64,000 bases of DNA, taken from assembly GCF_023065955.2 (NCBI RefSeq), contig NW_026623008.1:1245001-1309000 (forward strand), read 5' to 3'. The notes below the pieces were generated by a model that saw only the letters and a program-made list of their open reading frames with translations, ran no database searches and was not told the DNA's origin. Below are positions 45,901 to 56,658 of this stretch, in pieces. This stretch comes from Ursus arctos (lineage: Eukaryota; Chordata; Mammalia; Carnivora; Ursidae). How positions within the stretch are numbered: position 1 is the first letter of the stretch; the number at the start of each line of letters is the position of its first letter. The position numbers and the translations under genes are program-made.

Positions 45901-48900
45901 GCCTGCCTCCAGGGAGCCCAGGCCGAGGTGGGTGTGTGATGGTCGGATGCCCCCTCCCAGCCTCTGCTGAGCCAGTGCATGGGAGCTGAGGGTGGGGGCC
46001 TGGGACCGGAGCCCCAGAACACACGACCCAGGGCACCTGTGAAGGCAAGACGCTGTGGATGGGCTATTAATAGAGTCCTCTCCCCACACGACTGTCCCAT
46101 GTGATTAAAGCCACCACTGTGGCTGAGCTGGGGGCTGCTGAGACAGGAGGGGGCAGGAGGGGGGCCGCTCCGGGAAGGACCCTCAGTGAGGCTGGCGTGA
46201 GCAGGCCCTGGGCTCTGCTGGGCAGGCAGAGGAGAGCAGGACGTTGGGACCCCACTGCGCTGAAGACCGCGGGTCCCCACGGTGCTCAGCAGCCTTGGCG
46301 ATGGCGTGGTGGCCCAGTGCATGGGAAGGGGCTTCTCCAGTAGGAGGGCACTGGGCACTGGACACCATCTAGTCCACTATGCGCACTGCTGCAGGAGCTT
46401 GGGCCATCTAGGGGCTGCTTGTGCCTCACACCCAATCAGGTGACTCAGAGAAAGTTCCTGCTGGCCTTCCCTCAGGCCTGGTCCTGGCAGGAGCTTGTGT
46501 CACCTGCTAGGAACGGGCCAAGCTGCTGCTGCCCCCTGCCCAGAAGCATGAGTACCCAGGGGCTCCTGTGGGAGGAAGCTGCAGGCCTGGGGCTGGTCAG
46601 TGGCATGGTGGATGGGGCAGGGGGCCATTGGAGCACGTCCCCCCCCCCCGCCCCCTGCCATGCTTGCTGCCCTGGCTCCCTGGGGTCTGAGTGCACGGGC
46701 CGGGAAAGGGTGGGGTAGGGCAGAAGCCGACCAAAGGGGCAGAGCAACGTCTGACGGGTCTGCCCCCAGGACTCCCTTGGGTCCTCCTTGCTTCTCAGCT
46801 GGCTGATGTGTGGGGCCAGGCCCCCTGCCCACAAAACCCTCAGGCTCCTGCTGGAAGGCTGGGCCATCTGCCGCACGGGAGGAAGAAGGCATATCCTGGC
46901 AGGGTGGGTGTCTAGCATGGACCTCCATCCTCCGCTTCTCCCCTGCCCCCAGCCCCTAGCCCTCCTCCAGGCTTGTCTGGGGCCAGCCCTGGGCCTGGCC
47001 GACCCAGCCGACCGTCCCCCAGGGTCCCCCGCCCTCACGGAGACCCTCAGGCCAGCACTGGCTCCGTGCCCCTGGGCACTAGGCACAGTCACCCTGGAGT
47101 CCTGCCTGGGCAGGGGGGGCTTGAGGGAGCCGACGCACACTCCCTGATAAAATAAAAATAGTTGGGAGGAGGCGCCCAGACGCTCAGGGGGAGGGGGGCA
47201 CGAGCTGCTTCTCAGACGTTTAAATAATCTCCACCATATGTGTGTGGGCCTGTCCCTCCCTCCTGCAAGGCGCTGGCCAGGGGCCGGGCCGATCCCCCGT
47301 GGGTGCGCACGGGAGCCCGGCGCAGCAGCTGGGGCCCGCTGACCTCTTCCTCTTCTCCCTGCGATGGCAGTCTGAGCGCCTACTGCATGCGGAGCCGGCC
47401 CCAGCAGAGAGCAGAGGTGTCGCTCAGGGCGACAGACGGGGGGCTGAGGACCCCGTGGAGCACTGTGGAGGCTCAGGGGTCCGGCCATATGTCCTGCTGT
47501 TGCTGCCCATTCTGAGTAACATGGACACGGGAAGGGCTTGCTTGAAGATCCTTCAAAAAGGCGAAGAAGTGGAGAGGAGATGGCCTGGCCAGGGGGCTCA
47601 GGGAGGTGGGAAGCGTGTGCCCCACGCCCTGGCCCCTGTGTACGTTTGCTCAAGGAGGGGGCTAGTGAGTAGGGGCCTGGGCCCGTGCCTGCACCCCCCT
47701 GTGGAAGGGGCCCTACAGCGTGTGCGTGTGCTCACGCAGGGAAGCCTTCGAACGTCATTTGTGGGTTTTGTTGGAAGAGCCCATTGATTTTCTAGGCTTC
47801 CCAGGGAAGAGGAGGAGATGCTGACGGCCCCTGGCCTTTTCCTGCCTCTTGTGTGAGGACGGGGTCAAGGTCCACGGTAAAAGCAAAGGTTGGTGCTACC
47901 CACCTTCTCCTGGCAAGGATGCTTCCCCCTTGGAGCAGCCACGGCCGGTGTCCTGGAGCCACTAGAGAAAGAAAGGAGTGAGGGGCTGAGGGGATCTTAG
48001 ACAAATGGGAAGACTGAGGCATGGAGACGGGCCACCCTCAGACTCTGCTTCCCGGCAACTGCCCAGGGCGGGCCATCTGGGTCAGCAGTTCAGCCATGGG
48101 GCAGGCCTGAGCTGAGGAGGCCACGGCCCCTGTCGTCTGGGGTGTCCCTGGGGCTGGAGCCCCTGGGGAGGTGGCCCTGCCTGTCCTCCGTCTGTGCTGG
48201 GCACACCCCTGTGCCAGGCTCCTCTAGGACTGCTGCTGGAGGCTCCGACACTGCCGGGTGCTGGCCAAGCCCAAGAGGGCTGGATGGCCACTGGACGGCC
48301 TCTGATGGCCATGCCAGCCATTGGCTCCTGTCACCTCCTGGGGCTGGCTTGGTGTCCTCGGCAATGGGGGCCCAGGCTGCGCTCGCCCACGTTTGAGTGT
48401 CTGATGTGGGCCGCTCCCGGATGGTGCAGGGACGCAGCAGGACCGGACGGGGTGACGCTGCCCACCTCAGGAGCGTGCAGATCGGCGCATGTGGTTTCAC
48501 CAGGCCGCCGCGAGGCAGCCGTGAGGGTCCTGGGGGAAGAGCTCAGCTCCCGACACTGAGGGCCAGCAGGGGCGTGTGTGGGGCAGGCCTGAGGAGCAAG
48601 GGGCCTGAGGGAGGCCTCCTGCCCCTTCCTGGCCAGGGCTGCTGGCCCCCAACTGGCCCCCAGCTGCCCCGGCCTGCACCGACAGCCTGTCGGACAGGTG
48701 TACGCTGGCTCGAGGGCCTGGAGGCCGCATCTGCTGGCCTCCCGGTCTGGCTGACCGAGGGCATGGACCGAGGTTGGGGTCAGGGTGCTCGGGGTGGCTG
48801 GTGCTCACACGGGCAGGCGGGGTGGGAGCCGGGCCGGGTGGTGGGGTGTACCAGGTGGGGGTGGAATGAGCCCAGCCCGGGGCCCCTCTGTGGCCCCATC

Positions 48901-51682
48901 GTTGGGGCAGCTGGGCTCTTGTCCCTCTGGCTGTGGGCCTGGGTTTGCTCCCAGGCAGCACTGGGGTGGGGGTTTTCTCAGGTGACCCCAAGGGAGCAGG
49001 TGGGGGCTGGCTCAGGGGACCACATGTGGACATGGGGATTGGTGTGGCCCCCCTGCTCTGTGCTTGGTTCTCCTGGGTGCTGCTGTCCCTTCCTTTTGAG
49101 AGCCGGGGCTCAGCCCCTGTGGGAGAGGGTGGGAAGGGAGGAGGCTCACCTCCTGGTGAGGGGGACTGAGCCATCGGGGTTCAGGGCCTGTCTTGGGTTC
49201 AAGCCCAGCTTGGCAGTCACCTGGGGCCTGGCCTTTGCACGTACCCGGCATGCTCAGCGGCACTGTGGGGCAGCATGGGCACCCCTGGAGCCAGGAGCTC
49301 CTCCCCCGTGGTGCCCTATGGCCCTGGGGCACCCCGGCTCTGCACGAGGGGCCACAGATCTGTGTCCACCTGCCTCATGGAGTATCAGAGGGGGGATGGC
49401 GGTTACCAGGGTCTCCAGGCAGCAGAGGGCCTTCGCTGGTACAGCCCCTCGTCAGGCTGGATTAATGGGACCTTCCTCCGCCCGGTCAGCAGAGGACCAC
49501 ACCCTGGGGTGGCTGAGGAGGACTTAAGGGGTCTGGGGTGCAGGTGCCTCCAAGTGCACCCCCTACCCAGGCAGAACGGGTCACCTAAGCTGAGAGCCCA
49601 AGCGCATGACCTGAAGAGGGCAGGTGCGGCTGGCACAGGGAGCTTTTGGGGGGTCGGGAGGTGAGACCATCCCCAGAGTGGGGCCAGGCTTGGGGGAGGA
49701 AAGAGGAGCGGGTGCGATCAGGCGTAACCGGGTTTCAAGAGCTCTAGGCTTTGAGGCAGGAGGGAAGGGCCCAGTGTCGGGGAGGAGCAGCTGATGGGAT
49801 GGAGGCAGTAACATAGGACAAGGGGGGGGGGAGTGGGGACCACCCTCAGACCTATGTCCTGGTCCCCACTCTGGTCCTGATGCTCCCCAGGGGTTTCTGG
49901 TCCCCCTGCCCCGCTCTGAGCCTCTCCCCCAAGTCATGCAGAGGCTATCAGGGCTCCGGCAGCCCCTATCTTCCAAAGGAGGCCCAGGACCCACTCCCTT
50001 TCCCATTCCAGAAGCTGACAGGTTCCTACTCTAATTCCACACGACACCCTGCAAGGGACCGAGTCAGCACCGCTCTGGCCAAGGCTCTTAATCAGGTTCT
50101 GGCGTTTGGCTTTGCGTCGACTATGTTGGGTCTGGTCAGGTGGGGCCCTGGCTCTCTGTGGTCAACCCAGGATGCCCATCGCTGTCTCCTCATGGCCTGC
50201 GGCCTCCCACCCTTTCCGACCTTGGACCAGGCTGCCTGGCCTCTAGCACCTGCTGTGACCAGCTCTCCTGGGTTCGGGTCCTGGCTCCTCTCCTCTGCGC
50301 TGGGGATGGAAGGGTGACCGTCCTTGTCTCAGCGCAGCACGGCTAGGCCCGGGGCTGTTCTTGTGGTGCTGGGGCAGGGGGTGCAGGGCGGGCTAGGGGC
50401 TCACGGGCCCAGTGGCAGAACTGGGCCCCAGCCCTCACGGCAGCCGGCTGCAGTGGGGTTCTGCCCCTCAGGGCACGCGTCACCTGTCTGCCAGGCTGGC
50501 CTGTCCCCTCTCTGTTCTCTTTGCCTGGCTGTCCTCCTCATACCCCAGAGCTGCCCGGAGTGTGGTCAGCCACCCTGAGGACTGTCCTTGTCTGGGCCTT
50601 GCGTCCGGTCAGCAGATGGGTGAGCGGGTGCTCCCCGGGCCCGGCTCTCCTCCCCTAGGCCAGGTCTGTCATGAGGAGGCCCAGAGCAGCCCAGCCACGG
50701 GGCAGGACTTGGTGTTGAATGTGCCCAGGGCAGTGGGCCGCCACTGCCCAGAGAGGTCAGGCCGAGGGGCTGGCCCTTGGGAACCGAGGCTGCACAGCCA
50801 GGGGCCTGGAGCCGGGTGAGGAAATGGGAGCGCTAGACCCAGGCCTGGGGACCCACACCCTCCCTCCATGCTCGAGGTGTAGTGGAGAGGGGCCCAGCTC
50901 AGCTCTGGGTCAGCACACAGAGGGCTGGGTGCTGCTGCTCCCGTCCCCTTTCACCCCTGCCCCCGGGGACTGCAGGAACCCCTCAGAGCCCCCGGTAGGT
51001 GCAGGAGATGTGGGGTTAGGAGTAGGGGCTTCTCCGGGGGCTCAGGCCAGGATGGAGAAGTGGCGGCAGCCTTTGAGTCCAGCATGGGGAGGATGGTGGG
51101 GCGATGGTGGGTGGTCCCATGAGGACTGTCACCCCAGGCCTTACAGCAGTGTTCTTTGGGTCCCCAGGGTGACCACCTCTATCTTGGCTGTCATTGCTCA
51201 GCCAGGACGTGGGGGCTGGTGTCCTGGGTCCTCGTCGACACTGCCACCTGCCCAGTGCCTTCCTGGTCTCCAGCTGGGAGTTCCCTTGGCCTAAATCCTC
51301 TGGCCAGCTGGGCTGGAGCCAGGCTGGATTAGTCCAGGGGATTGGGCAAAGGATGGGCGGGGCGGGCAGAGGCGCTGCTCCCCTGCCCTCACACTCTGGG
51401 ACGCTGCTTCTTTGGGGAATCCTTCGTGGCCCTGCTGGGTGGGCAGGCTGGCCTGGGGGCCATGTTGGACTGCAGGAGACAGTTGGGCCAATGCCAGAGG
51501 TGCTTGGGAGCAGCCCTGCAGGGGCCTCGAAGGGCTGTCAGGAGGAGGAGGCAGAAGCAGAAGAGAGAAGGGGGGCCCATGGAGCCTCTGTGACACCTGC
51601 CATTGCCTGACCTGCTGCTGAGGTGGGGTGGGGGACACTGGCCCTCTCTGGCCTCTGGGAGCCACCCCTGGCCATCGTTAGC
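42931..51682. other. GC-rich DNA directly upstream of PLCH2 exon 1 (intronic for transcripts from upstream promoters)
   Basis: Nothing coding is supported. It holds a MIR fragment (43971-44062), a 15-C run (44535-44549), and a small AT-rich patch with TTTAAATAATC and an E-box CATATG at about 47219-47240. Chance open frames on both strands (for example 46472-47653 minus, 48397-49527 plus) have low-complexity Pro/Gly/Ser/Arg composition. Confidence 0.55.
43971..44062 (+). mobile_element. MIR SINE remnant
   Basis: TGAGCTGTGTGACCACAGGC, CCACCCTCTCTGACTCTCTT and GTAAGAGAGGGATAGCATGG follow MIR 'AGCTGTGTGACC..GGCAAG..CTCTCTGAGCCTCAG..GTAAAATGGGGAT' in order. Confidence 0.65.
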
Positions 51683-51806
51683 ATGTCAGTCCCCTGGCCG
51701 TCTGCCCCCAGCCGGACCGGGGGAGCGGTGGGCTGCCTGGCGGAGGCCCTCCTCTGGGTCGGAGCGAGCGTGGCCGTGTCCCCACCGTGGCAGCTTGGCC
51801 CACTAG
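51683..51806 (+). CDS. PLCH2: PLCH2 coding exon 1 (51683 start form)
   Basis: It encodes 41 residues plus one base. The donor is CTAG|GTAAGG. The ATG is preceded by GTTAGC, a moderate context with A at -3? no: -3 is A-G-C reading as A at -3. Residues 15-33 ([19 protein letters not shown]) are strongly hydrophobic, long enough for a membrane-anchoring or signal-like helix, as in the long mammalian isoform. The exon lacks a CpG-island promoter directly upstream, so a transcript using it may start further left or at a weak promoter. Confidence 0.88.
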
Positions 51807-54800
51807 GTAAGGGGGCAGCCCTGCCTGGTTGTGAGGGCCTAGGACAGGCCTACTGCTCCTGGGCTAGAGGTCCGCCCAGCCCCACAGCCCCTGGGGCCAG
51901 GAGGGTGGGGGCTACTTCTGGGGGTGTGCAAGGCCTTCCTCCTTCCAAGGAAACCTGTAACCTCCTGTCCCTCAGGTCTCCCTCTGGGGGTCATGGGACT
52001 CCATCAGCACCCCAGCTGGCCCCTCTGACCGCCCCTCCCCCGCCCTGGGGCCTGGAGGCTAAACACCAGGCAGGCAGTGGGGTGGGTGGGTGGGGGTCAG
52101 GGTCAGGGAGGGACTGGGGGCAGGACCCTGGCTGGGCACTCAGGTGGCTCTAAAGCTTTTGCTGAGGGGTCCCTGGCACTCTGGGGGGCAGTGGCACCTT
52201 CAGCCCCTGTGGGCTGGAGGCAGCATGTGCAGGACATGGAAGCCCTCGGAGGTGGGCAGAATGGCCCTCGCCAGTGTGAGACTCGGGTGTGGAGGGGTCG
52301 AGGCCTGCCTGGGAGGTGACGGGAAGCTTACGCGTCTGTGTTGGCAGGGCTGGCCTGTGGAAGGCCCCATAGGGGCTGCGTGCCCCCTGGGTCTCTGCTG
52401 CAGCTGAAAGACGGGCCTGGTCCAGGTGCCGCCTTTGGAACCTGTTCCGGGCCTCTGGGCCACCCCTGCCTCATCCCTCCGCTCCTGCATACCAGCAGCC
52501 CCACCTGTGTCCTCACCGGGAGCCCGGCCTCCCTGTGGGCCCTCCCCCTGCAGGGCAGGGTCAGGGATTGGCTTCCTCCAGGGAGTCCTCCCTGGCTGGG
52601 CTTGTCCGGCCGGCAGGGGCCTCTACCACACCCTCGAGGGTCCCTCACTCGGTGGGTCTCGTGGGGGGTAATCACTTGATGCTTCAGCAAATGGCACCTC
52701 TGAGTCCTGGGCTTTCTGAAAGTAGGTGTGAGGGGGTTGGGGGCCACACCTGACCCCATCCTTGGGCCTCTCTCAAGCCCCAGGGGGCTGCTGGCCTGGC
52801 GGGGAGCCCCCCAACCCCGGGACCTGGGAGACATGCAGGCTGCAAACAGGAGGCCAGGGGGACAGGGTGAGGAAGAGAGGGGAGGAATGCTGGGGGAAGC
52901 TGGAGGCTGGTGCTGCCCCCCTACCCCCCGGCGCCGGCCTCCCAGAGCCCCCCTCTGTGCTTCCAGGGGTAGACTGCGCTGAGTCGCCCTTGCCGCGTGG
53001 AGGACGAGGGCGGCTTTCCTGAAGGCCACAGGAAGGGGGTGCAGGCTCTCAGGAGAGCTCCCGACCTGCCAGCTGCCCACCAGGGACCTGCCCTGTGCCT
53101 GGCACGGAGGCCTCACTGCACAGCAGCCCCTGAGAGGGTGTCACAGACTGCGGGGCGGTCATGGCGGTCACTGGCGCTGGCAGAGGGTGGGCGGGCCGGT
53201 GGCCGGAGCAAAGGAAAGCAAGGCTGTGAAGGCCCTGCGTCCCGCCTGGGACTGCACCTGGCCCAGGCCAGTTGGGGGTGGCTGCAGCCGGGCTGGGCAG
53301 CCTCAGTGCCTCGGGTGGGGCCTGTGACCCAGGCCAGCACCTGGGGGTGGAGCCCGCCCCCCTAGTCGGCCAGGAGGTGGGTGTGTGGGAGGTCCCTGTG
53401 CCCCTGAAGCACGTGGGAGAAAGGGGTAGGGCTGGCCTGGCACTCACGGTGCCCCGTCTCTCTCTGTGCGGTCTGTCTGCGTGGACGTCCAGTGGAGAGA
53501 TGCATGAGTGCTATGCAGGCGGGGACCCAGATGCTGAAGCTCCGAGGCAGCTCCAAGGGCCTGGTCCGCTTCTACTTCCTGGACGAGCATCGCTCCTGCA
53601 TCCGCTGGCGGCCCTCACGCAAGAATGAGAAGGCTAAGAGTGAGTGGGGCAGCCTTGGGGGGAGCAGCGGGGAGGCCCCTGAGCAGCTGTGGGGCAGCTC
53701 GGGGGGCAGCCAGAGCCTGAGCCCTTGAAATCTCCAGGGGGCTCTGGGCCTGACACATGGGTCCAGTGGCCTTGGAGTTTTGAGGTGACCTCTGGACGCC
53801 AGGTGGGGAAGAGTCAGGACCCCATGCCCTTCAGGGCACTGGCCTTGCACCTGCCTGGCAGAGCCCTAGAGGACTCTGGGGACGGAGCACCCTTTCCTGG
53901 GCTGGGTCTGGGATGGGCGGAGAGGCAAACGGACCTTCAGTCCAGCTGGGAGATGAGGCCTCCCAGAAACAGAGAGAGAGACACCCCCGCTGGGCACACC
54001 GAGGGCCAGGCTTCGGTGCCCGGGGTTAGCTCAGGCAGCCTGGGGCGGAGGGCTGCGGGGCTGCCTGGAGCCGGGAGGGTTCGTGCAGGGGTAAGGGCGA
54101 GGTTGCTCTCTGAGCAGGGCATGGCAGGGACCAGGCTGAGAGGCAGGAAGGGACACGTCAGAGTCCTCACGGGCCAGGAGAGACCCAGGGGTTCCAGGGT
54201 AGGGCCTCGGCCCAGCAGTTGCCAAGGGCACTGTCGCTGCCATGGGGCCTGGGAGAGAGCCGTGCTGCAGAGGCCCCTGGAGAGCATCCTGGTGGAGAGG
54301 GCTGGGACTGCCCTCTGGGCCCGGGGAGGTGGAGCCCCTGTGCTCGCTGGGGTTCCTGCTTGTATACAGCACTGTTCCCTGTACTGGGTTCGAGCATGAG
54401 GTGGGCAATAGCACCTCACAACAGGGCAAATTCATGTCCAGCTGAGCACCGAAGGAAACACAGAGGATGGAAAGAGAGGGGACAGGGCGGTGGGGTCATG
54501 GAGGCTCCTCGTGGAGAGGGGCGATAGGGCAGAGATAGGCAGGCCAGGATTGCGGGCGGGGAGGGGTGAGTGTGCCGGTTAGAGCTGACTGGCTTTGGAG
54601 GATACCCAGGAGGGAGGAACGGAGGGCAGCTGTTCCCTATCACTCCCCCAAGTCTGGAGGCCCAGAACCCCTCCACCCCTGCCAGGCACCTGCATGCACC
54701 TAGGGAGCTGGAGAAGAGAGGTGGGCAGACCCCCTCCCCAGGTGGGTGGGTTCTGCATGCCTGGGAGCTCAGGGTGTGGGAGCAGAGGACAGAGGGGTGA

Positions 54801-56596
54801 GCCCACCCCTCACTGCACGGATGGGGAAGCCCCACCATCTGTGCCCTGGACAGGATGACCCCCAGAAGGGCACAGAGCCCGCCGGGCAGAGCGGTAGGAA
54901 GCAGTGAGAGCTGGATGGGGGTGCACTGCTGGGGGCCCAGCCCCGGTGCCTGGCTCCCAGAGGGGACGCTGGCTACCTGTGCCCGGTGTGCTGAGAGGGA
55001 CCCTACCACACGTGCGGGAACAGACCCTAAAGACACTTTCCTGAGTCATCGGCTGGGCCTAATTCAGATTCTGAATGGAGGCTCTGTGGAGCCCCGGGTG
55101 CTGGGTCCAGTAATGAAACCTCGCTCTGCAGCCTCGGGCTCAGGCTGGGTGCAGAGGTCACGTGCCTGGGATTGCTAACAAGGGGGAGGAAGCCCCCTCC
55201 CTCTGGGAGAGTGTGTGAGCCTTTTTCGCACCCAAAGGAAGTGGGGAGTAGACCTCAGGGTCAGAGCAGAGCAGGGAGGTGTGGGATCCCCGGCCTGAGC
55301 ACGTTTGTACTTTTGCGGGTCCCTTGAAATAGCCTTCCCCAGCTCTCCCCAGCCTGGCCTCTCCTGTCCCTCTGAGCTGAGCTGCTGCAGCGGGTGGGGC
55401 CCCAGGCCCAGGGCGGGCTGTGACTGGTGCCCCGCCCCCCGCAGTCTCCATCGACTCCATCCAGGAGGTGAGCGAAGGGCGGCAGTCTGAGATCTTCCAG
55501 CGCTACCCCGATGGCATTTTCGACCCCAACTGCTGTTTCAGCATCTACCACGGGAGCCACCGGGAGTCTCTGGACCTGGTCTCGCCCAGTGGGGATGAGG
55601 CGCGCACCTGGGTCACGGGCCTGCGCTACCTCATGGCGGGCATCAGCGACGAGGACAGCCTGGCCCGCCGCCAGCGCACGAGGGACCAATATCCTTGGTC
55701 TCGGGGTGCGGACCTCAGGGACGAGCTACCCACCCTGCTGGGGTTCTCCTGCCCCTGGCGGGGTCACCCACTTGGGGAAGGAGAAGAGGGAAGGCGTGCT
55801 TGGGCTGGGGGCCTCCCCTCCTCCCTGCCCCTGCGGTGGGGGTGGGTGTGGCTGGCCCCGCTGGAGCCGTGTTGGTCCCTAACTCGGCCCTAAAGTGGCT
55901 GAAGCAGACGTTCGACGAAGCCGACAAGAATGGGGACGGGAGCCTGAGCATCGGCGAGGTTCTGCAGCTGTTGCACAAGCTGAACGTGAACCTTCCCCGG
56001 CAGAGGGTGAAGCAGATGTTCAAGGTGAGGCGGGCCCCCCTGCAGGTGCAGGCCGGCGCGGTGGCGCCCCGAGCACAGGCACTGCGGGGCCGCAGGCGTG
56101 TCTGCAGGGAAGCCGCCCCGTTGGAGCTGCGGGAAGTCCCGGCGGGGCCTGCGGTAGATGGTGGGGGGCAGCTCGCCCAGCACCCTGCATCGGCGGAGGG
56201 CTGATTGCTCCAATGCGGGGCGCGGCCGCAGCAGCTGCTGGGGGGCCCTCCCTGGGCTGGTGGGGGAGGCACTCGGGGCAGGCATCTGGTCACTGAGGGA
56301 AGCCACCCAAAGCAGGCTGCACCCCGTTTTCTTGTCCTCCCCTGGACTGCCCGGCACGGTGCCCCCCTCCCCATGCAGCCTCCCGGTTCCAACCAGCCTG
56401 GTGTGAGGAGTTATGAAAATGCGTCTGTCCTCCAAGAGGCAGGCTTTATTGTCCGTAATTAGTTTCTCTCTCTCCGGAACCCCTGCTGGTGCGGCGGGGA
56501 GCAAAGGTGGCATCAGTGGGCCCTGCTTTGTGGGGTGATGGGCAGGCGAACCCAGCTCCTGGGGGGCAGCCTGGAAAGATAATTCTCTCTCTCTCT

Positions 56597-56658
<62 letters not shown>

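Noticed and set aside
46472..47653. Long minus-strand open frame (393 codons)
   Set aside because: Low-complexity Pro/Ser/Gly/Arg sequence in GC-rich DNA with no recognisable domain; several equally long frames exist on both strands.
48397..49527. Long plus-strand open frame (376 codons) 2 kb upstream of PLCH2 exon 1
   Set aside because: Trp/Gly/Pro-rich composition artefact with no domain and no link by phase to PLCH2.
55689..55895. Reading PLCH2 intron 3 as AT-AG or reading through it
   Set aside because: Joining CA to TGG at 55896 shifts the frame to an immediate stop. Reading through inserts non-conserved residues between RTRDQ and WLKQTF.
55895..56204. Extension of PLCH2 exon 4 past 56024
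   Set aside because: After MFK the open frame continues as VRRAPLQVQ, which is unlike the family. A good GTGAGG donor at 56025 and exon 5 starting EADTDD restore the known sequence.
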